DNA of 64,000 bases from Hyphomicrobiales bacterium. GTDB lineage: Bacteria; Pseudomonadota; Alphaproteobacteria; Rhizobiales; Xanthobacteraceae. The notes below the pieces were generated by a model. The model did not search any database. It saw only the letters and a list, made by a program, of their open reading frames with translations, and was not told the DNA's origin. The stretch lies in NCBI GenBank assembly GCA_021732625.1, contig JAKFUP010000031.1:1-64000 (forward strand), in the 5' to 3' direction. A program made the translations under genes and the position numbers. Within the stretch, counting starts at the first letter, position 1. Every line of letters begins with the position of its first letter. This document shows, one piece after another, positions 43,117 through 56,566 of the stretch.

Positions 43117-44375
43117 ATGCTTGTCCGTATTTCTGTAGTCGTAACGCTTTGGCTATGTTTCGGCTTTATCCCACCCGCGTGGGCTCAGGCCGGAAGCCCG
43201 TTGTCGTTGCGGGATGCCGTCCAACGCGCGCTTTCTTCAAATCCGCGGCTCACGTCCGCGGATCGAGACATTGGCATTGCGACCGGGAGACGCGTTCAAG
43301 CAGGTGCGATCCCGAACCCTGAAGTGTCGTTTGAAGCCGATAATGTTCTCGGCACGGGCGCATATCGCGGCACGCGATCTGCCGAAACCACGCTTCAGCT
43401 TGGACAGTTGGTCGAGCTCGGTGGCAAGCGAGACGCGCGTATAGCGGCTGGATCGGCGGGTGTCGATGCCGCGTTCTATCAACGCGCTGCGGTCCGCCTT
43501 GAAGTTATTTCTGATGTGGCCGTGTCGTTCTTTAACGTACTGGGAGCGCAGCGACGCATCGCTATTTTCGACGTCCACGTCGCGGCCTTGCAAAGACTGA
43601 TCCCGCTTTTGCAACGTCGGGTAGATGCGGGCGCATCCTCCTTCGCGGAGGTAGCTCGCGCGCAAGTGGCTGCGGACCTCATCCGGGCAGATCGAGAGAA
43701 AGCTAAAACGGCCCTTGCGATAGCCAAGTTGGAGCTTGCGACCCTGATGGGAGCGTCGCGCGTCGACTATTCGCTAGCGATCGGTGACTTCAGCCGAGCA
43801 GGAATCGTCCCCTCGTTCTCCATGATACGCCGGGCGGTTGAAGGTAACCCACAGCTCATCAAGTTCACAGCGTTGCGTGCTCAGCGCGATGCAGAACTGC
43901 TTGTTGCGCGATTGAAGGCCGTACCCGATCTGAGGGCTGGCGTTGCATGGCGCCACCTTAATGACACCGGCGACAACGCTGTTCGCATTGGAGTTTCCAT
44001 CCCGATTCCGGTGTTCGATCAGAACCGAGGCGGCATTCTCGAAGCGCAGCAACAGCGGGCAAAGGTTGAAGCTGAGGCATCGATTTCCCGTGCGGCGCTT
44101 CTCCTAACTCTTGGTCGTGCATACGAAACCCTCAGCGGATCGGCGCGCGAGGCCGATATCCTTCATGGTTCGCTACTCAACGCGCGCCGTGCCGTCGAGA
44201 GCATGGAGAACGGTTATACCCAAGGCCGGTTTTCGCTTCTTGAACTTCTCGATGTCCACAGTAGCGCGGCACAAGCTGCCTTGCGGGAGTTGGATGCGCT
44301 TATGAGTTTCTACGTTTCACTTGCAACAATCGAGGGGCTGATCGGAACGCCGCTGCACCTCAGCGGAGGACCACG

Positions 44376-44379
<4 letters not shown>
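43117..44379 (+). CDS. czcC: Outer membrane efflux protein, CzcC family
   Basis: A 420-residue TolC-like outer-membrane factor. Signal peptide from the ATG at 43117 (cleavage near PAWAQA); a GTG at 43093 is an alternative. Two repeats of the helical TolC pattern are present (LRDAVQRALSSNPRLTSADRDIG; VARAQVAADLIRADREKAKTALAIAKLELATLMG). It forms the outer-membrane channel of the HME-RND pump. Stop overlaps the czcB start (ATGA). Confidence 0.9.
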
Positions 44380-48887
<4,508 letters not shown>

Positions 48888-48891
<4 letters not shown>

Positions 48892-49349
48892 TCCCGCTCG
48901 GTAAGTTTGCCTTCTCGCTATCGTTCGGCTTCTTAGCAATCAGTCCAGTAGCCGTAGAGCCAGCGTGGTCACGCTCAGCATTCAAGGAGCGCGGGGCATG
49001 GGCTGACGAGCATATCGATACGTTACCGAGCAAGATCCGAACTCGTGTAAAGTTGTTTCAAAGAAACTGCGGAGACCGAATTGCCGCCACGCAATTTTTT
49101 GCTCGACCAGTTAGCAGCGGCCGTTTTTTAGTTCTGCATTACGAAGCTCTTTGGTGTCCCAAACCCGACCTTGTTTGCAGGAAGGAGACCTGCCTGCACG
49201 AAGTCTATGTGCAATCAAGTCGTGGATTCGCGCGAGTGTTCTCTGGATTTATAGACGACGAAACACTCTTCCGTGGAAGGAGCGGGCTTAAGCTAAATCT
49301 CATGGAAGAACTTCAGTGGGACGGGAAACGCTTCTTGCCCCTGCAATGA
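48888..49349 (+). CDS. Hypothetical secreted protein of the czc operon
   Basis: A 153-residue protein with an N-terminal signal (FAFSLSFGFLAISPVAVEPAWS). The mature part has four Cys (RNCGDR, LWCPKPDLVCRKETC), consistent with a disulfide-linked fold. No family recognised. It is translationally coupled to the preceding gene (ATGA), so it belongs to the efflux operon. Confidence 0.6.
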
Positions 49350-49381
49350 TTTGAAACGCGATACAGGGGTTTGACCTTAAC

Positions 49382-50320
49382 ATGAGCATTCACGATCACG
49401 AAAGCGAGCGACACTCGCATGGCGGACCCCAGCATCTCCATGTGCCTGCTTCGTATGGACGAGCGTTTGCACTTGGCATCAGCTTGAACATTGCGTTTGT
49501 TGCTATCGAAGCTGCGTTTGGTTTCTGGAGCAACTCGGTTGCACTGCTTGCCGACGCTGGCCATAACCTCTCTGACGTTCTTGGGCTTATGGTGGCTTGG
49601 GTCGCGACGTTTTTGTCCGCGCGTGCGCCGTCGTCCCGATACACATACGGTCTTCGTGGTTCGTCAATACTCGCGGCACTTTTTAATGCGATGCTCCTTC
49701 TCGTTGCTATGGGAGGTATTGCGTGGGAGGCAATCCTTAGGCTTCAGAAACCCGAGCCGGTTGCAACCATGACGGTGATGATAATTGCTGCCATCGGCAT
49801 CCTCATCAATGCGCTCACGGCTTGGCTCTTCGCTTCGGGCAGAAAGGGCGACCTCAACATTCGAGGCGCTTATCTTCACATGGCGGCCGATGCTGGTGTC
49901 TCCGCAGCAGTCGTCGTTGCCGCCCTGGGCATTTATCTTACAGGCTGGCTATGGCTCGATCCCGCCGTAAGCCTGTTGCTCGTAGGCGTTATATTTTGGT
50001 CAACGTGGGGGCTACTTCGAGATAGCGTGGCCATGTCTTTAGCTGCTGTTCCCACCAACATCGATTTGGATGTCGTGCGTGCTTATTTCCTTGACCTTCC
50101 GGGTGTGTCAACGCTGCACGATCTTCATGTCTGGTCAATGAGCACGACCGAAACCGCGCTGACCGTTCACCTAGTGATGCCGGAGGGCTACCCGGATGAT
50201 AAATTTCTCATGCAAATCCAATCCGATCTGCACGATCATCATGGTATTGAACACCCGACGATTCAGATCGAAACCAGCTTGGATACAGAGTGCAAGCTTT
50301 CTGCGGAGAACGTTGTCTGA
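49382..50320 (+). CDS. CDF-family metal exporter (CzcD/DmeF-like)
   Basis: A 312-residue cation diffusion facilitator with a His-rich cytoplasmic start (HDHESERHSHGGPQHLHV). The transport sites ADAGHNLSDV (helix 2) and HMAADAGVSAAVV (helix 5) provide the HxxxD/DxxxD metal tetrad, and a ~90-residue C-terminal cytoplasmic dimer domain is present. It moves Zn, Co, Cd or related ions from cytoplasm to periplasm, where CzcCBA can take them. 32 bp after the previous gene. Confidence 0.92.
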   Translation: MSIHDHESERHSHGGPQHLHVPASYGRAFALGISLNIAFVAIEAAFGFWSNSVALLADAGHNLSDVLGLMVAWVATFLSARAPSSRYTYGLRGSSILAALFNAMLLLVAMGGIAWEAILRLQKPEPVATMTVMIIAAIGILINALTAWLFASGRKGDLNIRGAYLHMAADAGVSAAVVVAALGIYLTGWLWLDPAVSLLLVGVIFWSTWGLLRDSVAMSLAAVPTNIDLDVVRAYFLDLPGVSTLHDLHVWSMSTTETALTVHLVMPEGYPDDKFLMQIQSDLHDHHGIEHPTIQIETSLDTECKLSAENVV

Positions 50321-50446
50321 TCTGGCATTGTGGACAGGACTCCCCTAAATCTGTTTGAAATCCCTTTGCCAAGCACAAGGCGGCTTTAGTTAGTTGCGTT
50401 CGCGTGCGATTTAGAGTGCGAGCTATCGTTTGGCTTCAATACGGCG

Positions 50447-51043
50447 TCAAACGTAAACGCTGGTACATGCTTTAAGCGCTTGCTTAGTGCGAGGACTGGG
50501 AAAATGCTTGTAAAGCGTGGAATCTGACACGCCAATCTGATCAGCGACCTCTTTAACGGTTAGCTTGCCGTCCCGCAGCAGCGTTTCGGCGACTGAGCGT
50601 TTTTGATCGTTCATCAGCGGAGGTCGGCCACCCCGTCTTCCTCTAGCGCGAGCTGACTTCAATCCCGCAAGAGTGCGTTCACGAATGATGCTTCGTTCAA
50701 ACTCGGTCAAAGCGCCGAAGATATGAAATACGAGCCGACCACTGGGTGTCGTTGTGTCGATAGTTTCTGTCAGGGAACGAAAGCCACATTCTGCATGGTG
50801 GACGGCTTCGATTGTCGCGATAAGTTGGGTCAGCGAGCGCGCAAGTCGGTCAAGCTTCCAAACAACCAAGCTATCGCCCGGCCGTAAGTAGTCCAACGCG
50901 GCTTTCAGCTGCGGGCGATCCGCTTGCGAACCTGAAGCTTCTTCCGAGAAGACTTTCAAGCAGCCTGCGGCATCTAAAGCGTCAAGCTGTAAAAGCGGAT
51001 TTTGATCCGAGGTTGAAACCCGCGCGTAGCCGATCAGTGACAT
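50447..51043 (-). CDS. Serine resolvase/invertase
   Basis: A 198-residue small serine recombinase. Catalytic Ser10 in YARVSTSDQN, conserved DRLARS (~residue 71) and the long E-helix EFERSIIRERTLAGLKSARARGRRGGRPP, then a C-terminal HTH (TVKEVADQIGVSDSTLYKHF). Resolvases of this kind belong to Tn3-type or invertible elements. The ATG at 51043 was used. No transposase gene accompanies it, so it may be a relic of a transposon or a local inversion/resolution function. The 243 bp to the TIR gene hold nothing clear. Confidence 0.92.
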   Translation of the reverse strand: MSLIGYARVSTSDQNPLLQLDALDAAGCLKVFSEEASGSQADRPQLKAALDYLRPGDSLVVWKLDRLARSLTQLIATIEAVHHAECGFRSLTETIDTTTPSGRLVFHIFGALTEFERSIIRERTLAGLKSARARGRRGGRPPLMNDQKRSVAETLLRDGKLTVKEVADQIGVSDSTLYKHFPSPRTKQALKACTSVYV

Positions 51044-51286
51044 GGTGGACGCTCCAGTAAACGTCCGCACCATAAGACATTATAGGAATAATTTCCAGAT
51101 AGTGTTTTTGGATGTTTTTTGCAGGGCATTTCAGCGCGATCAGCTTTCTTCGACCAACATCAAGAAAACGAACGTTTTCCTGAAAGGCCCCCGGTAGCTC
51201 AGCCGCTTACCAATATTAGGTATTGAAACGACGCAGCAAGCCCACGACCTACTACGAACTGCGTAAGGGGATGGGAAGATGGGAAT

Positions 51287-51775
51287 ATGACACCGATAAA
51301 AGTTTTTCTTTCACATCAGCAAGCCGATACGAGTATCGCAGCGATGATTGCGCAACGACTACGCAGCTATCATCAAATCGATGTCTATCTTGATGTCATC
51401 GACTCAAATATGTGGCGGGGTGGGCTTGATCTAGCCGATTACATTCGAGAGCAGCTTGAACAATGCACTCAGCTGCTGGCGGTCATTTCTGAACGAACAA
51501 AAGCTTCGCAGTGGGTGCCTTGGGAAATTGGGGTTGCCACGGAAAAAGAGCGCCCCCTAGCTTCGTTCGTAGAGCGACCGGCAATCGTCCCGGAGTTTTT
51601 GGCGAAGTGGCCGTATCTCCAAACAGTTGACGATATTGATAAGTACGCACAAACATCAAAAAGAGCTCGCGCTACCTTTGACAGTCTTAGTCGAACAATT
51701 ACGGCTTCTACAGCTCGACGAACGGCTTTCCGAGAATTTCACACGGGTCTTAAGTCGGCTTTGGGACAGCGCTAG
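51287..51775 (+). CDS. TIR-domain protein (TIR_2-like), first gene of a TIR-caspase operon
   Basis: A 162-residue protein that is nearly all TIR domain: strand A VFLSHQQADTSIAAMIAQRL, then IDVYLDVIDSNMWRGG, IREQLEQCTQLLAVISERTKASQW and the catalytic-type VPWEIGVA with Glu80 (candidate NADase glutamate). A ~55-residue helical tail follows. Bacterial TIR enzymes cleave NAD and make ADPR-cyclic messengers in immunity. It is the first of five closely spaced genes. I cannot tell whether the tail controls activation. Confidence 0.88.
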   Translation: MTPIKVFLSHQQADTSIAAMIAQRLRSYHQIDVYLDVIDSNMWRGGLDLADYIREQLEQCTQLLAVISERTKASQWVPWEIGVATEKERPLASFVERPAIVPEFLAKWPYLQTVDDIDKYAQTSKRARATFDSLSRTITASTARRTAFREFHTGLKSALGQR

Positions 51776-51822
51776 CAAACTATCCTCAAAAAAACCAATT
51801 TAATGCAGTTTTGGAGGCATTT

Positions 51823-52194
51823 ATGGCTGAAACGAAAACGGTTTTTGTTGCGTTTGCGATTGAAGACGAAAAGCAAAGGGATCTCCTAAAGGGACAATCG
51901 CTTCATCCGAGAGCACCATTTGAGTTCATCGATATGTCAGTGAAAGAACCATATGACAGCAATTGGAAAGATCGCGTGCGCACGCGCATAAGGCGTTCCC
52001 ACGGCGTAATTGTGCTCGTCAGTTCGAGCTCTCACAACTCCAGTGGCCAAAAGTGGGAGATTGCATGCGCCAAGGAAGAGAAAAAGCCTATCCGTGGAAT
52101 TTGGGCATACTCAAATGATCGAGCAAATATTATCGGCGTTCAAACGACTACTTGGAGCGACGTCAACATCAGCGGCTTCATCGACTCGCTGTGA
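51823..52194 (+). CDS. TIR-like protein of the ThsB/DUF1863 type
   Basis: A 123-residue protein of the TIR-like DUF1863 branch that includes ThsB of Thoeris: [51 protein letters not shown] and the catalytic region [11 protein letters not shown] with Glu79. Unlike the first TIR it has almost no additional domain. ThsB-type TIRs detect phage and make a cADPR-related signal. 47 bp after the first TIR and 7 bp before the caspase. The ATG at 51823 is used; an earlier one at 51811 is possible. Confidence 0.85.
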   Translation: MAETKTVFVAFAIEDEKQRDLLKGQSLHPRAPFEFIDMSVKEPYDSNWKDRVRTRIRRSHGVIVLVSSSSHNSSGQKWEIACAKEEKKPIRGIWAYSNDRANIIGVQTTTWSDVNISGFIDSL

Positions 52195-52201
52195 GGACCA
52201 A

Positions 52202-53197
52202 ATGCGAAAGGCACTAATCGTTGGCGTCGACTATTATACAGCGCTATCCAAACTGACCGGTTGCGTTCACGACGCACAGTCTGTGTCGCAGATGTTGGAA
52301 CATCATGCAGACGGGCAAATTAATTTTACGGCGCCAAAGCTATTAACTGCGACTGCGCCTCACAAAATGATCAAACGCAACGAGTTGCGTGAGGCAATTA
52401 AGGATCTGTTTTCAGACAAGAGCGAAATTGCACTTTTTTATTTCGCGGGTCACGGTTTTGTAGATGAAACAGGCGGATTTCTTTGTGCAAGTGATTGCGT
52501 TGACGGAAACGATGGCCTGCCGCTAAGCGATATCATGACGTTTGCGCGCGAGTCCAAAGCAATTAACAAAATTATCATTCTCGACAGTTGCCATTCTGGA
52601 GTCGTAGCGGACCGCCCTGGAGACAAAAAGATCGCCGAAATTAGCGACGGAATGACCCTTTTAACAGCATCGACTGCGGAACAGTATGCGCACGAGGGTG
52701 GGAACGGTGCGCCGGGAGTTTTCACAAATCTTTTGGTGGATGCTCTCAATGGAGCAGCAGCGAATTTGGTTGGTGACGTTAGCCCTGGAAGCGTCTACGC
52801 ACATATTGACCAGTCGCTCGGACCATGGGGCAAGCAAAGACCTGTATTCAAAACAAACGTACAGTCGTTTGTTTCGTTAAGGCGCGCCGTTGCGCCGATT
52901 GCGCGCGAAGAGCTGCGCCAACTCGCCACTCTTTTCCCAACCCCCGGTTTCGAGTTTCCTCTTGACCCAACTTATGAGCCGGAGCGGTCTGCCGATCAAC
53001 TCGCCAACAGTGCCATTCCTCCGCCTGATGCTGCCAAGAATTCCGTTTTTAGAATTCTACAGAATTACGTTCGGGTGAATTTAGTTGTGCCTGTGGGAGA
53101 ACCGCATATGTGGCACGCCGCTATGAACAGCAAAAGCTGCCGTCTGACCGTCCTCGGAGAGCATTATAGACGGCTAGTTGCTGAGAAACTTATTTAA
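52202..53197 (+). CDS. Caspase-like cysteine protease (peptidase C14) in TIR operon
   Basis: A 331-residue protein. The caspase domain (~1-225) has the catalytic dyad His84 (YFAGHGF) and Cys130 (ILDSCHSG) and the [12 protein letters not shown] substrate-loop region. A C-terminal ~100 residues ([17 protein letters not shown]...[13 protein letters not shown]) have no family I can name. GAGG overlaps the previous stop and supplies the ribosome site for the ATG at 52202. In some Thoeris systems a TIR-made signal activates a caspase-like protease; here it probably is the effector that degrades cellular proteins or matures a partner. The activating mechanism is inferred. Confidence 0.88.
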   Translation: MRKALIVGVDYYTALSKLTGCVHDAQSVSQMLEHHADGQINFTAPKLLTATAPHKMIKRNELREAIKDLFSDKSEIALFYFAGHGFVDETGGFLCASDCVDGNDGLPLSDIMTFARESKAINKIIILDSCHSGVVADRPGDKKIAEISDGMTLLTASTAEQYAHEGGNGAPGVFTNLLVDALNGAAANLVGDVSPGSVYAHIDQSLGPWGKQRPVFKTNVQSFVSLRRAVAPIAREELRQLATLFPTPGFEFPLDPTYEPERSADQLANSAIPPPDAAKNSVFRILQNYVRVNLVVPVGEPHMWHAAMNSKSCRLTVLGEHYRRLVAEKLI

Positions 53198-53206
53198 CCT
53201 GAGAGA

Positions 53207-53497
53207 ATGATGACCACTTTCAACGATGATAACAGCAAGGATGAGCTCGTTGAAAGATTGGCATCTATCGAACACGAGCGATGGTCACACTGGCAATCAT
53301 ATCTACATGGGAAGGGCCAACGCCAGCCCGATGGTTCGCTTGTATTGCCCTCGGAGCTTGTAGAGCGATGGGAGCGCCAAATACAAACTCCTTACGAGCG
53401 ATTAACTGACGCTGAGAAAGCAAGCGATCGAGAGCAGGTGCAAAAGTATTTTCCGGTGGTCGAAGATTATTTTCGGAGAGCACGGCGTGAGCAGTGA
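53207..53497 (+). CDS. RyR-like domain protein in TIR-caspase operon
   Basis: A 96-residue protein whose pattern (LVERLASIEHERWSHWQSYLHG, then TPYERLTDAEKASDREQVQKY) matches the RyR domain, with the HExW aromatic motif and the PYxxLxxxEKxxDR signature. RyR domains in prokaryotic conflict systems have been predicted to bind nucleotide-derived ligands. As a stand-alone gene between caspase and phosphoesterase it may be the sensor or regulator of the operon. It starts at 53207 behind GAGAGA, 9 bp after the caspase stop, and overlaps the next gene by 11 bp. Confidence 0.65.
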   Translation: MMTTFNDDNSKDELVERLASIEHERWSHWQSYLHGKGQRQPDGSLVLPSELVERWERQIQTPYERLTDAEKASDREQVQKYFPVVEDYFRRARREQ

Positions 53498-54836
53498 CCT
53501 TCGAACTTTTAGAGATCCCATTCTTTCGCTTTTTCAATCTGCCGTGAGCGAAATTGGACGAGCAATTGACGCCAAACCTCAAACGGACAGGTTCCTTCGC
53601 AAGTCTGCAGAGGCGGAGCTTGCGGCCGTTGCGGCGGACATAGCCGAAAGAGAGCATGATGGCTCGATACCGAGCACTCCAGCGCCCCGCGATCTGTCGA
53701 AGTCTGGCATCGCAAGGGAGTGCGCTGAACACGCTTTGAGATACTTGAAAGCATTGGCACGTCGCGACACAGAAGCACTTGCGGCTTTAGCTAACGAATT
53801 CACAATGGGTACATGCGATCCTGCCTGGCTTTCGACCCTAAAGGAGTATGACAAGTATTTCGATAAATCTGGGAATCGAAAGTCCGCGCCATACGTGCGC
53901 CCGTCAGACGCAGGCGCGGGCATAATTCAAATTCCTTCTAACGCGCGATTGGCGCTTGTGGGTGATTGGGGAACGGGGGCTCCGCCTGCGGCCGAATTGC
54001 TGAAGCTGATCGCGGCGGACAAACCAGATATTTTTGTTCATTTGGGCGACATCTACTATTCTGGCACTCCAGATGAATGCCAACGCAATTTTGCCGACCT
54101 GATAAGAGATGTTTTGCGTGCTGAGCGACAGACACATGTTTTCACTTTGTCGGGCAACCATGACATGTACTGCGGCGGCGTCGGATTCTATGATCTTATC
54201 AAGAATCTGAATGAGCGACCGTTTATCCAGCCTGCTAGCTTTTTCTGTTTACGCACAGCGGACGAGAAGTGGCAGCTTCTTGCTATGGACACGGGACTTC
54301 ATGATGACAATCCAAGCGGCGTGCATTCAGTGGAGACCTTTTTGGAAAGTGACGAAATTGATTGGCATTGTGAACGTATTCGCGAATTTCCTGGCAAGAC
54401 GATCCTCTTATCACACCATCAGTTATTTTCCGCTTTCTCTCCTATGGGAAAGACCACGATTGAAGGTGATAGATCAGCGATCAATCCATTACTGATGGCG
54501 TCGTTTGAGCGAATGTCATCGTGCGGGACAATTTCCGCATGGTTCTGGGGCCATGAGCATTCCCTCAGCATCTATCAGCCATTTGCAGGACTACAGCGTG
54601 GCCGATGCATCGGTCATGGCGCAATACCGGTTTCGCTTGCAGACAATATCTACGAACCGGTGAAGGGTTTGAGTAACCTCCCGTCCCTCATCGAGGGCAC
54701 GAAATTGATATCTCACGGCAATGTTTACACGCATGGCTATGCGCTGCTTTCATTGGGCGGATCGAAGTGCCACGTTGACTACATCGAACATCGGCCAACA
54801 GGGCGCTACGAAGTGTTCTCTGAAGTAATTGATTAA
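53487..54836 (+). CDS. Calcineurin-like metallophosphoesterase in TIR-caspase operon
   Basis: A 449-residue protein. The N-terminal ~145 residues are helical with no recognised family; from ~155 a calcineurin-like phosphoesterase follows with the full metal-ligand set: GDWGTG (Asp160), GDIYYSG (Asp188), GNHDMY (Asn224, His225), SHHQ and WGHEH near the C-terminus. This class hydrolyses nucleotides, cyclic nucleotides or phosphoproteins. A GTG start at 53487 overlaps the RyR gene. It could degrade the TIR-made signal to switch the response off, or act as a nuclease-like effector; both are inference. Confidence 0.85.
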   Translation: MSSDLRTFRDPILSLFQSAVSEIGRAIDAKPQTDRFLRKSAEAELAAVAADIAEREHDGSIPSTPAPRDLSKSGIARECAEHALRYLKALARRDTEALAALANEFTMGTCDPAWLSTLKEYDKYFDKSGNRKSAPYVRPSDAGAGIIQIPSNARLALVGDWGTGAPPAAELLKLIAADKPDIFVHLGDIYYSGTPDECQRNFADLIRDVLRAERQTHVFTLSGNHDMYCGGVGFYDLIKNLNERPFIQPASFFCLRTADEKWQLLAMDTGLHDDNPSGVHSVETFLESDEIDWHCERIREFPGKTILLSHHQLFSAFSPMGKTTIEGDRSAINPLLMASFERMSSCGTISAWFWGHEHSLSIYQPFAGLQRGRCIGHGAIPVSLADNIYEPVKGLSNLPSLIEGTKLISHGNVYTHGYALLSLGGSKCHVDYIEHRPTGRYEVFSEVID

Positions 54837-54932
54837 CCCAGTAGAACTGCTCAGAGGCAACTCTTCGGTATGTGATTGCAAAATTCGGCATTATACTTCG
54901 TCGTCCTCACTCATCACTTGATGGAGGACCAT

Positions 54933-55349
54933 ATGAGTTTGCTAAAGCCGTTGAACTTCACTGCCCTTCCGAAGTCTCAAGTCAATCCCACAACCGATCG
55001 CCGCACGCGAACAATAGCCCGGCTTGAGGAGCAGAAAGTGCTTCTCAAGGACGCCAGCTTTGTTCGTAAGGTCCGATCATTCGTCAAGAAGGAAGGCGTG
55101 CGGACGATGATCGAGAATGATCAGCGCGTGTTGCCGTGGTGGAAAGGAGCCCCGGACGGATCTATCCTTTTCGCAATCCGAATCGGCTCGAAGACGGTGG
55201 AGTTCGAGAAAGGCAAGGCGGCTGTCGTTGTTCAAGCAATCGACAAGCTGCCAGCAGTCATCGACACTTTGATCGCAGCAACCAAGGCCGGTGAACTCGA
55301 CACGCAGCTTGCGCAGACGAGTCGACCGCCACAAGTCAAGAAGCGTTGA
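54933..55349 (+). CDS. Hypothetical protein after the TIR-caspase operon
   Basis: A 138-residue protein, unrecognised. ATG at 54933 behind GGAGGA; an upstream frame extension is rejected. A short hydrophilic head is followed by a mostly alpha region (LEEQKVLLKDASFVRKVRSFVKKEGVRT) and a FAIRIGSKTVEFEKGK strand. Similar proteins of ~140 residues are common in alphaproteobacterial islands, as I recall. It may be part of the defence operon or separate; the 96-bp gap and own ribosome site favour separate. Confidence 0.6.
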   Translation: MSLLKPLNFTALPKSQVNPTTDRRTRTIARLEEQKVLLKDASFVRKVRSFVKKEGVRTMIENDQRVLPWWKGAPDGSILFAIRIGSKTVEFEKGKAAVVVQAIDKLPAVIDTLIAATKAGELDTQLAQTSRPPQVKKR

Positions 55350-55382
55350 TCTAGCCCTATCGGTAATTTCTAAGGCACGATC

Positions 55383-55410
55383 TAGGGTGTCTTTTCACGG
55401 AGACACCCTA
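55383..55410. terminator. 10-bp stem hairpin after the hypothetical gene
   Basis: TAGGGTGTCT (55383-55392) pairs perfectly with AGACACCCTA (55401-55410), 8-nt loop, 33 bp after the stop at 55349. No T-run follows, so it is a probable but not classical terminator. Confidence 0.55.
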
Positions 55411-55860
55411 CTTCCATGGCTTCTTTAAGAGCTTCTGACTTGTTGCAGGCTTCAAATGCATCAGCCCTACGGGGGATCGAGCGTCAAATCTTCAGTTTGT
55501 GACGCAGCAATCTTGTCTTAAAAAAATATCGAATGCATTGCGGCGGCGCATATAAATAGATTCGGGACGAACAAGGTTCGCCAAACTTCAAATCGATGCT
55601 TCTAATTTTCGATATGCCGAACTCTGGACGATGATTAGTGCTCGCCAGAGTCGTTGAGAAGTATCACTGCGTTTGCCCTCAAGCACCCAATCTCGGGACG
55701 CTTGATACACTGTGACTGCAGTTCGCAGTTCGCAATCTGCACACAATGTCACCAATGAACACACCATCATGCAATCCATCGAGATCAGACGATGGTTCGT
55801 GGTCACTACAAACATCAATCTTCATCATGAGAGTCTTGATTACAAAAGAAACGATATCTC
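55411..55860. other. Non-coding stretch upstream of the HUH-like gene
   Basis: About 450 bp of lower GC. A reverse frame at 55588-55818 lacks a ribosome site and a protein-like composition. There are small internal repeats (GCAGTTCGCAGTTCGCAATC near 55716) but nothing I can name. It could contain the nick site or promoter of the gene at 55861. Confidence 0.35.
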
Positions 55861-56502
55861 ATGATTACGAACCACCTGATTGCCAAAGGCATCGCTGACT
55901 CAATTGCGACAATTTACCAGTCTTCAACCGAAGCCGACCTGAACCAAGCAGTCATCGACAACGTGCTTGCCGTCACAATGAAATTCGATTCCGTGAAGCT
56001 TGAAGGTTCTCGTAACGATCCAGCGACTTATCTGACTGCTTATGGTGATTGGTTTCATTCGATCATGGTCCGATCGTTCGGAAACAATCTTGGCCGCAAG
56101 CGTCATCTTCAGCCGGTTAGTTACGCCTTCGTGGATTTCTCAGCATCACGCGGTCGTTCGAAGATCAATCCAGGGGAAATGGTGCGAGCCGGACTACTTC
56201 ATCTCCATGCGGTAATTGCATTACGTCCAGGCGACGGTCAAGCTTGTCGGTTGCCGTTCTTGGTTGCCGGATCAGCACATCGACAGCGTCAGTTTGGCGA
56301 CGTGAAGGTTACGCCGTTCGATCCGGCGCAAGGATCGCTTGAGAACATGATCGCCTACTTCAAGAAAGGCGCGGACGCCATCGGACCCTTCGCCCGGAGC
56401 GATTGTTTCGATGTATTTCCGCGATTCCGTACTCGGCAACGAGCGTGTCCGGACGTATCTGGCAATGGCAATATTGATGTGGGGCGCGCGTTGGGGCGCT
56501 GA
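55861..56502 (+). CDS. Possible HUH-type replication initiator at the right end of the island
   Basis: A 213-residue protein. A strand VSYAFVDFSAS precedes LLHLHAVIALRPGDG, an H-x-H metal-binding motif in the rolling-circle initiator style, and ENMIAYFKKGADAIG gives the Tyr-x-x-Lys catalytic pattern. Together they suggest a HUH endonuclease such as a replication protein or relaxase. It ends 48 bp before the right attachment-site repeat, and the ~40 residues before the stop (DVFPRFRTRQRACPD...) look atypical, so the C-terminus may be altered or the gene may have been shortened. Assignment is by motif only. Confidence 0.55.
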   Translation: MITNHLIAKGIADSIATIYQSSTEADLNQAVIDNVLAVTMKFDSVKLEGSRNDPATYLTAYGDWFHSIMVRSFGNNLGRKRHLQPVSYAFVDFSASRGRSKINPGEMVRAGLLHLHAVIALRPGDGQACRLPFLVAGSAHRQRQFGDVKVTPFDPAQGSLENMIAYFKKGADAIGPFARSDCFDVFPRFRTRQRACPDVSGNGNIDVGRALGR

Positions 56503-56550
56503 AACAGCCAAATCGAAAAATGCTTATTTCGCAATAATTTGCGGACGCTG

Positions 56551-56566
56551 CTGGCGGAGAGAGTGG
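56551..56566. repeat. Right attachment-site repeat (attR core) in the tRNA-Ser 3' end
   Basis: CTGGCGGAGAGAGTGG, identical to 23876-23891. On the reverse strand it reads into ...CACTCTCTCCGCCA, the acceptor-arm end of tRNA-Ser, so integration rebuilds a complete tRNA. Confidence 0.85.

Noticed and set aside
51188-51260. tRNA-like start (GGTAGCTCAGC) upstream of the TIR gene
   Set aside because: Only a 5' fragment; no anticodon or T arm that folds, so not a tRNA gene.
55588-55818. Reverse open frame of 76 codons in the gap before the HUH-like gene
   Set aside because: No ribosome site, Cys/Met-rich start, no resemblance to a protein family.
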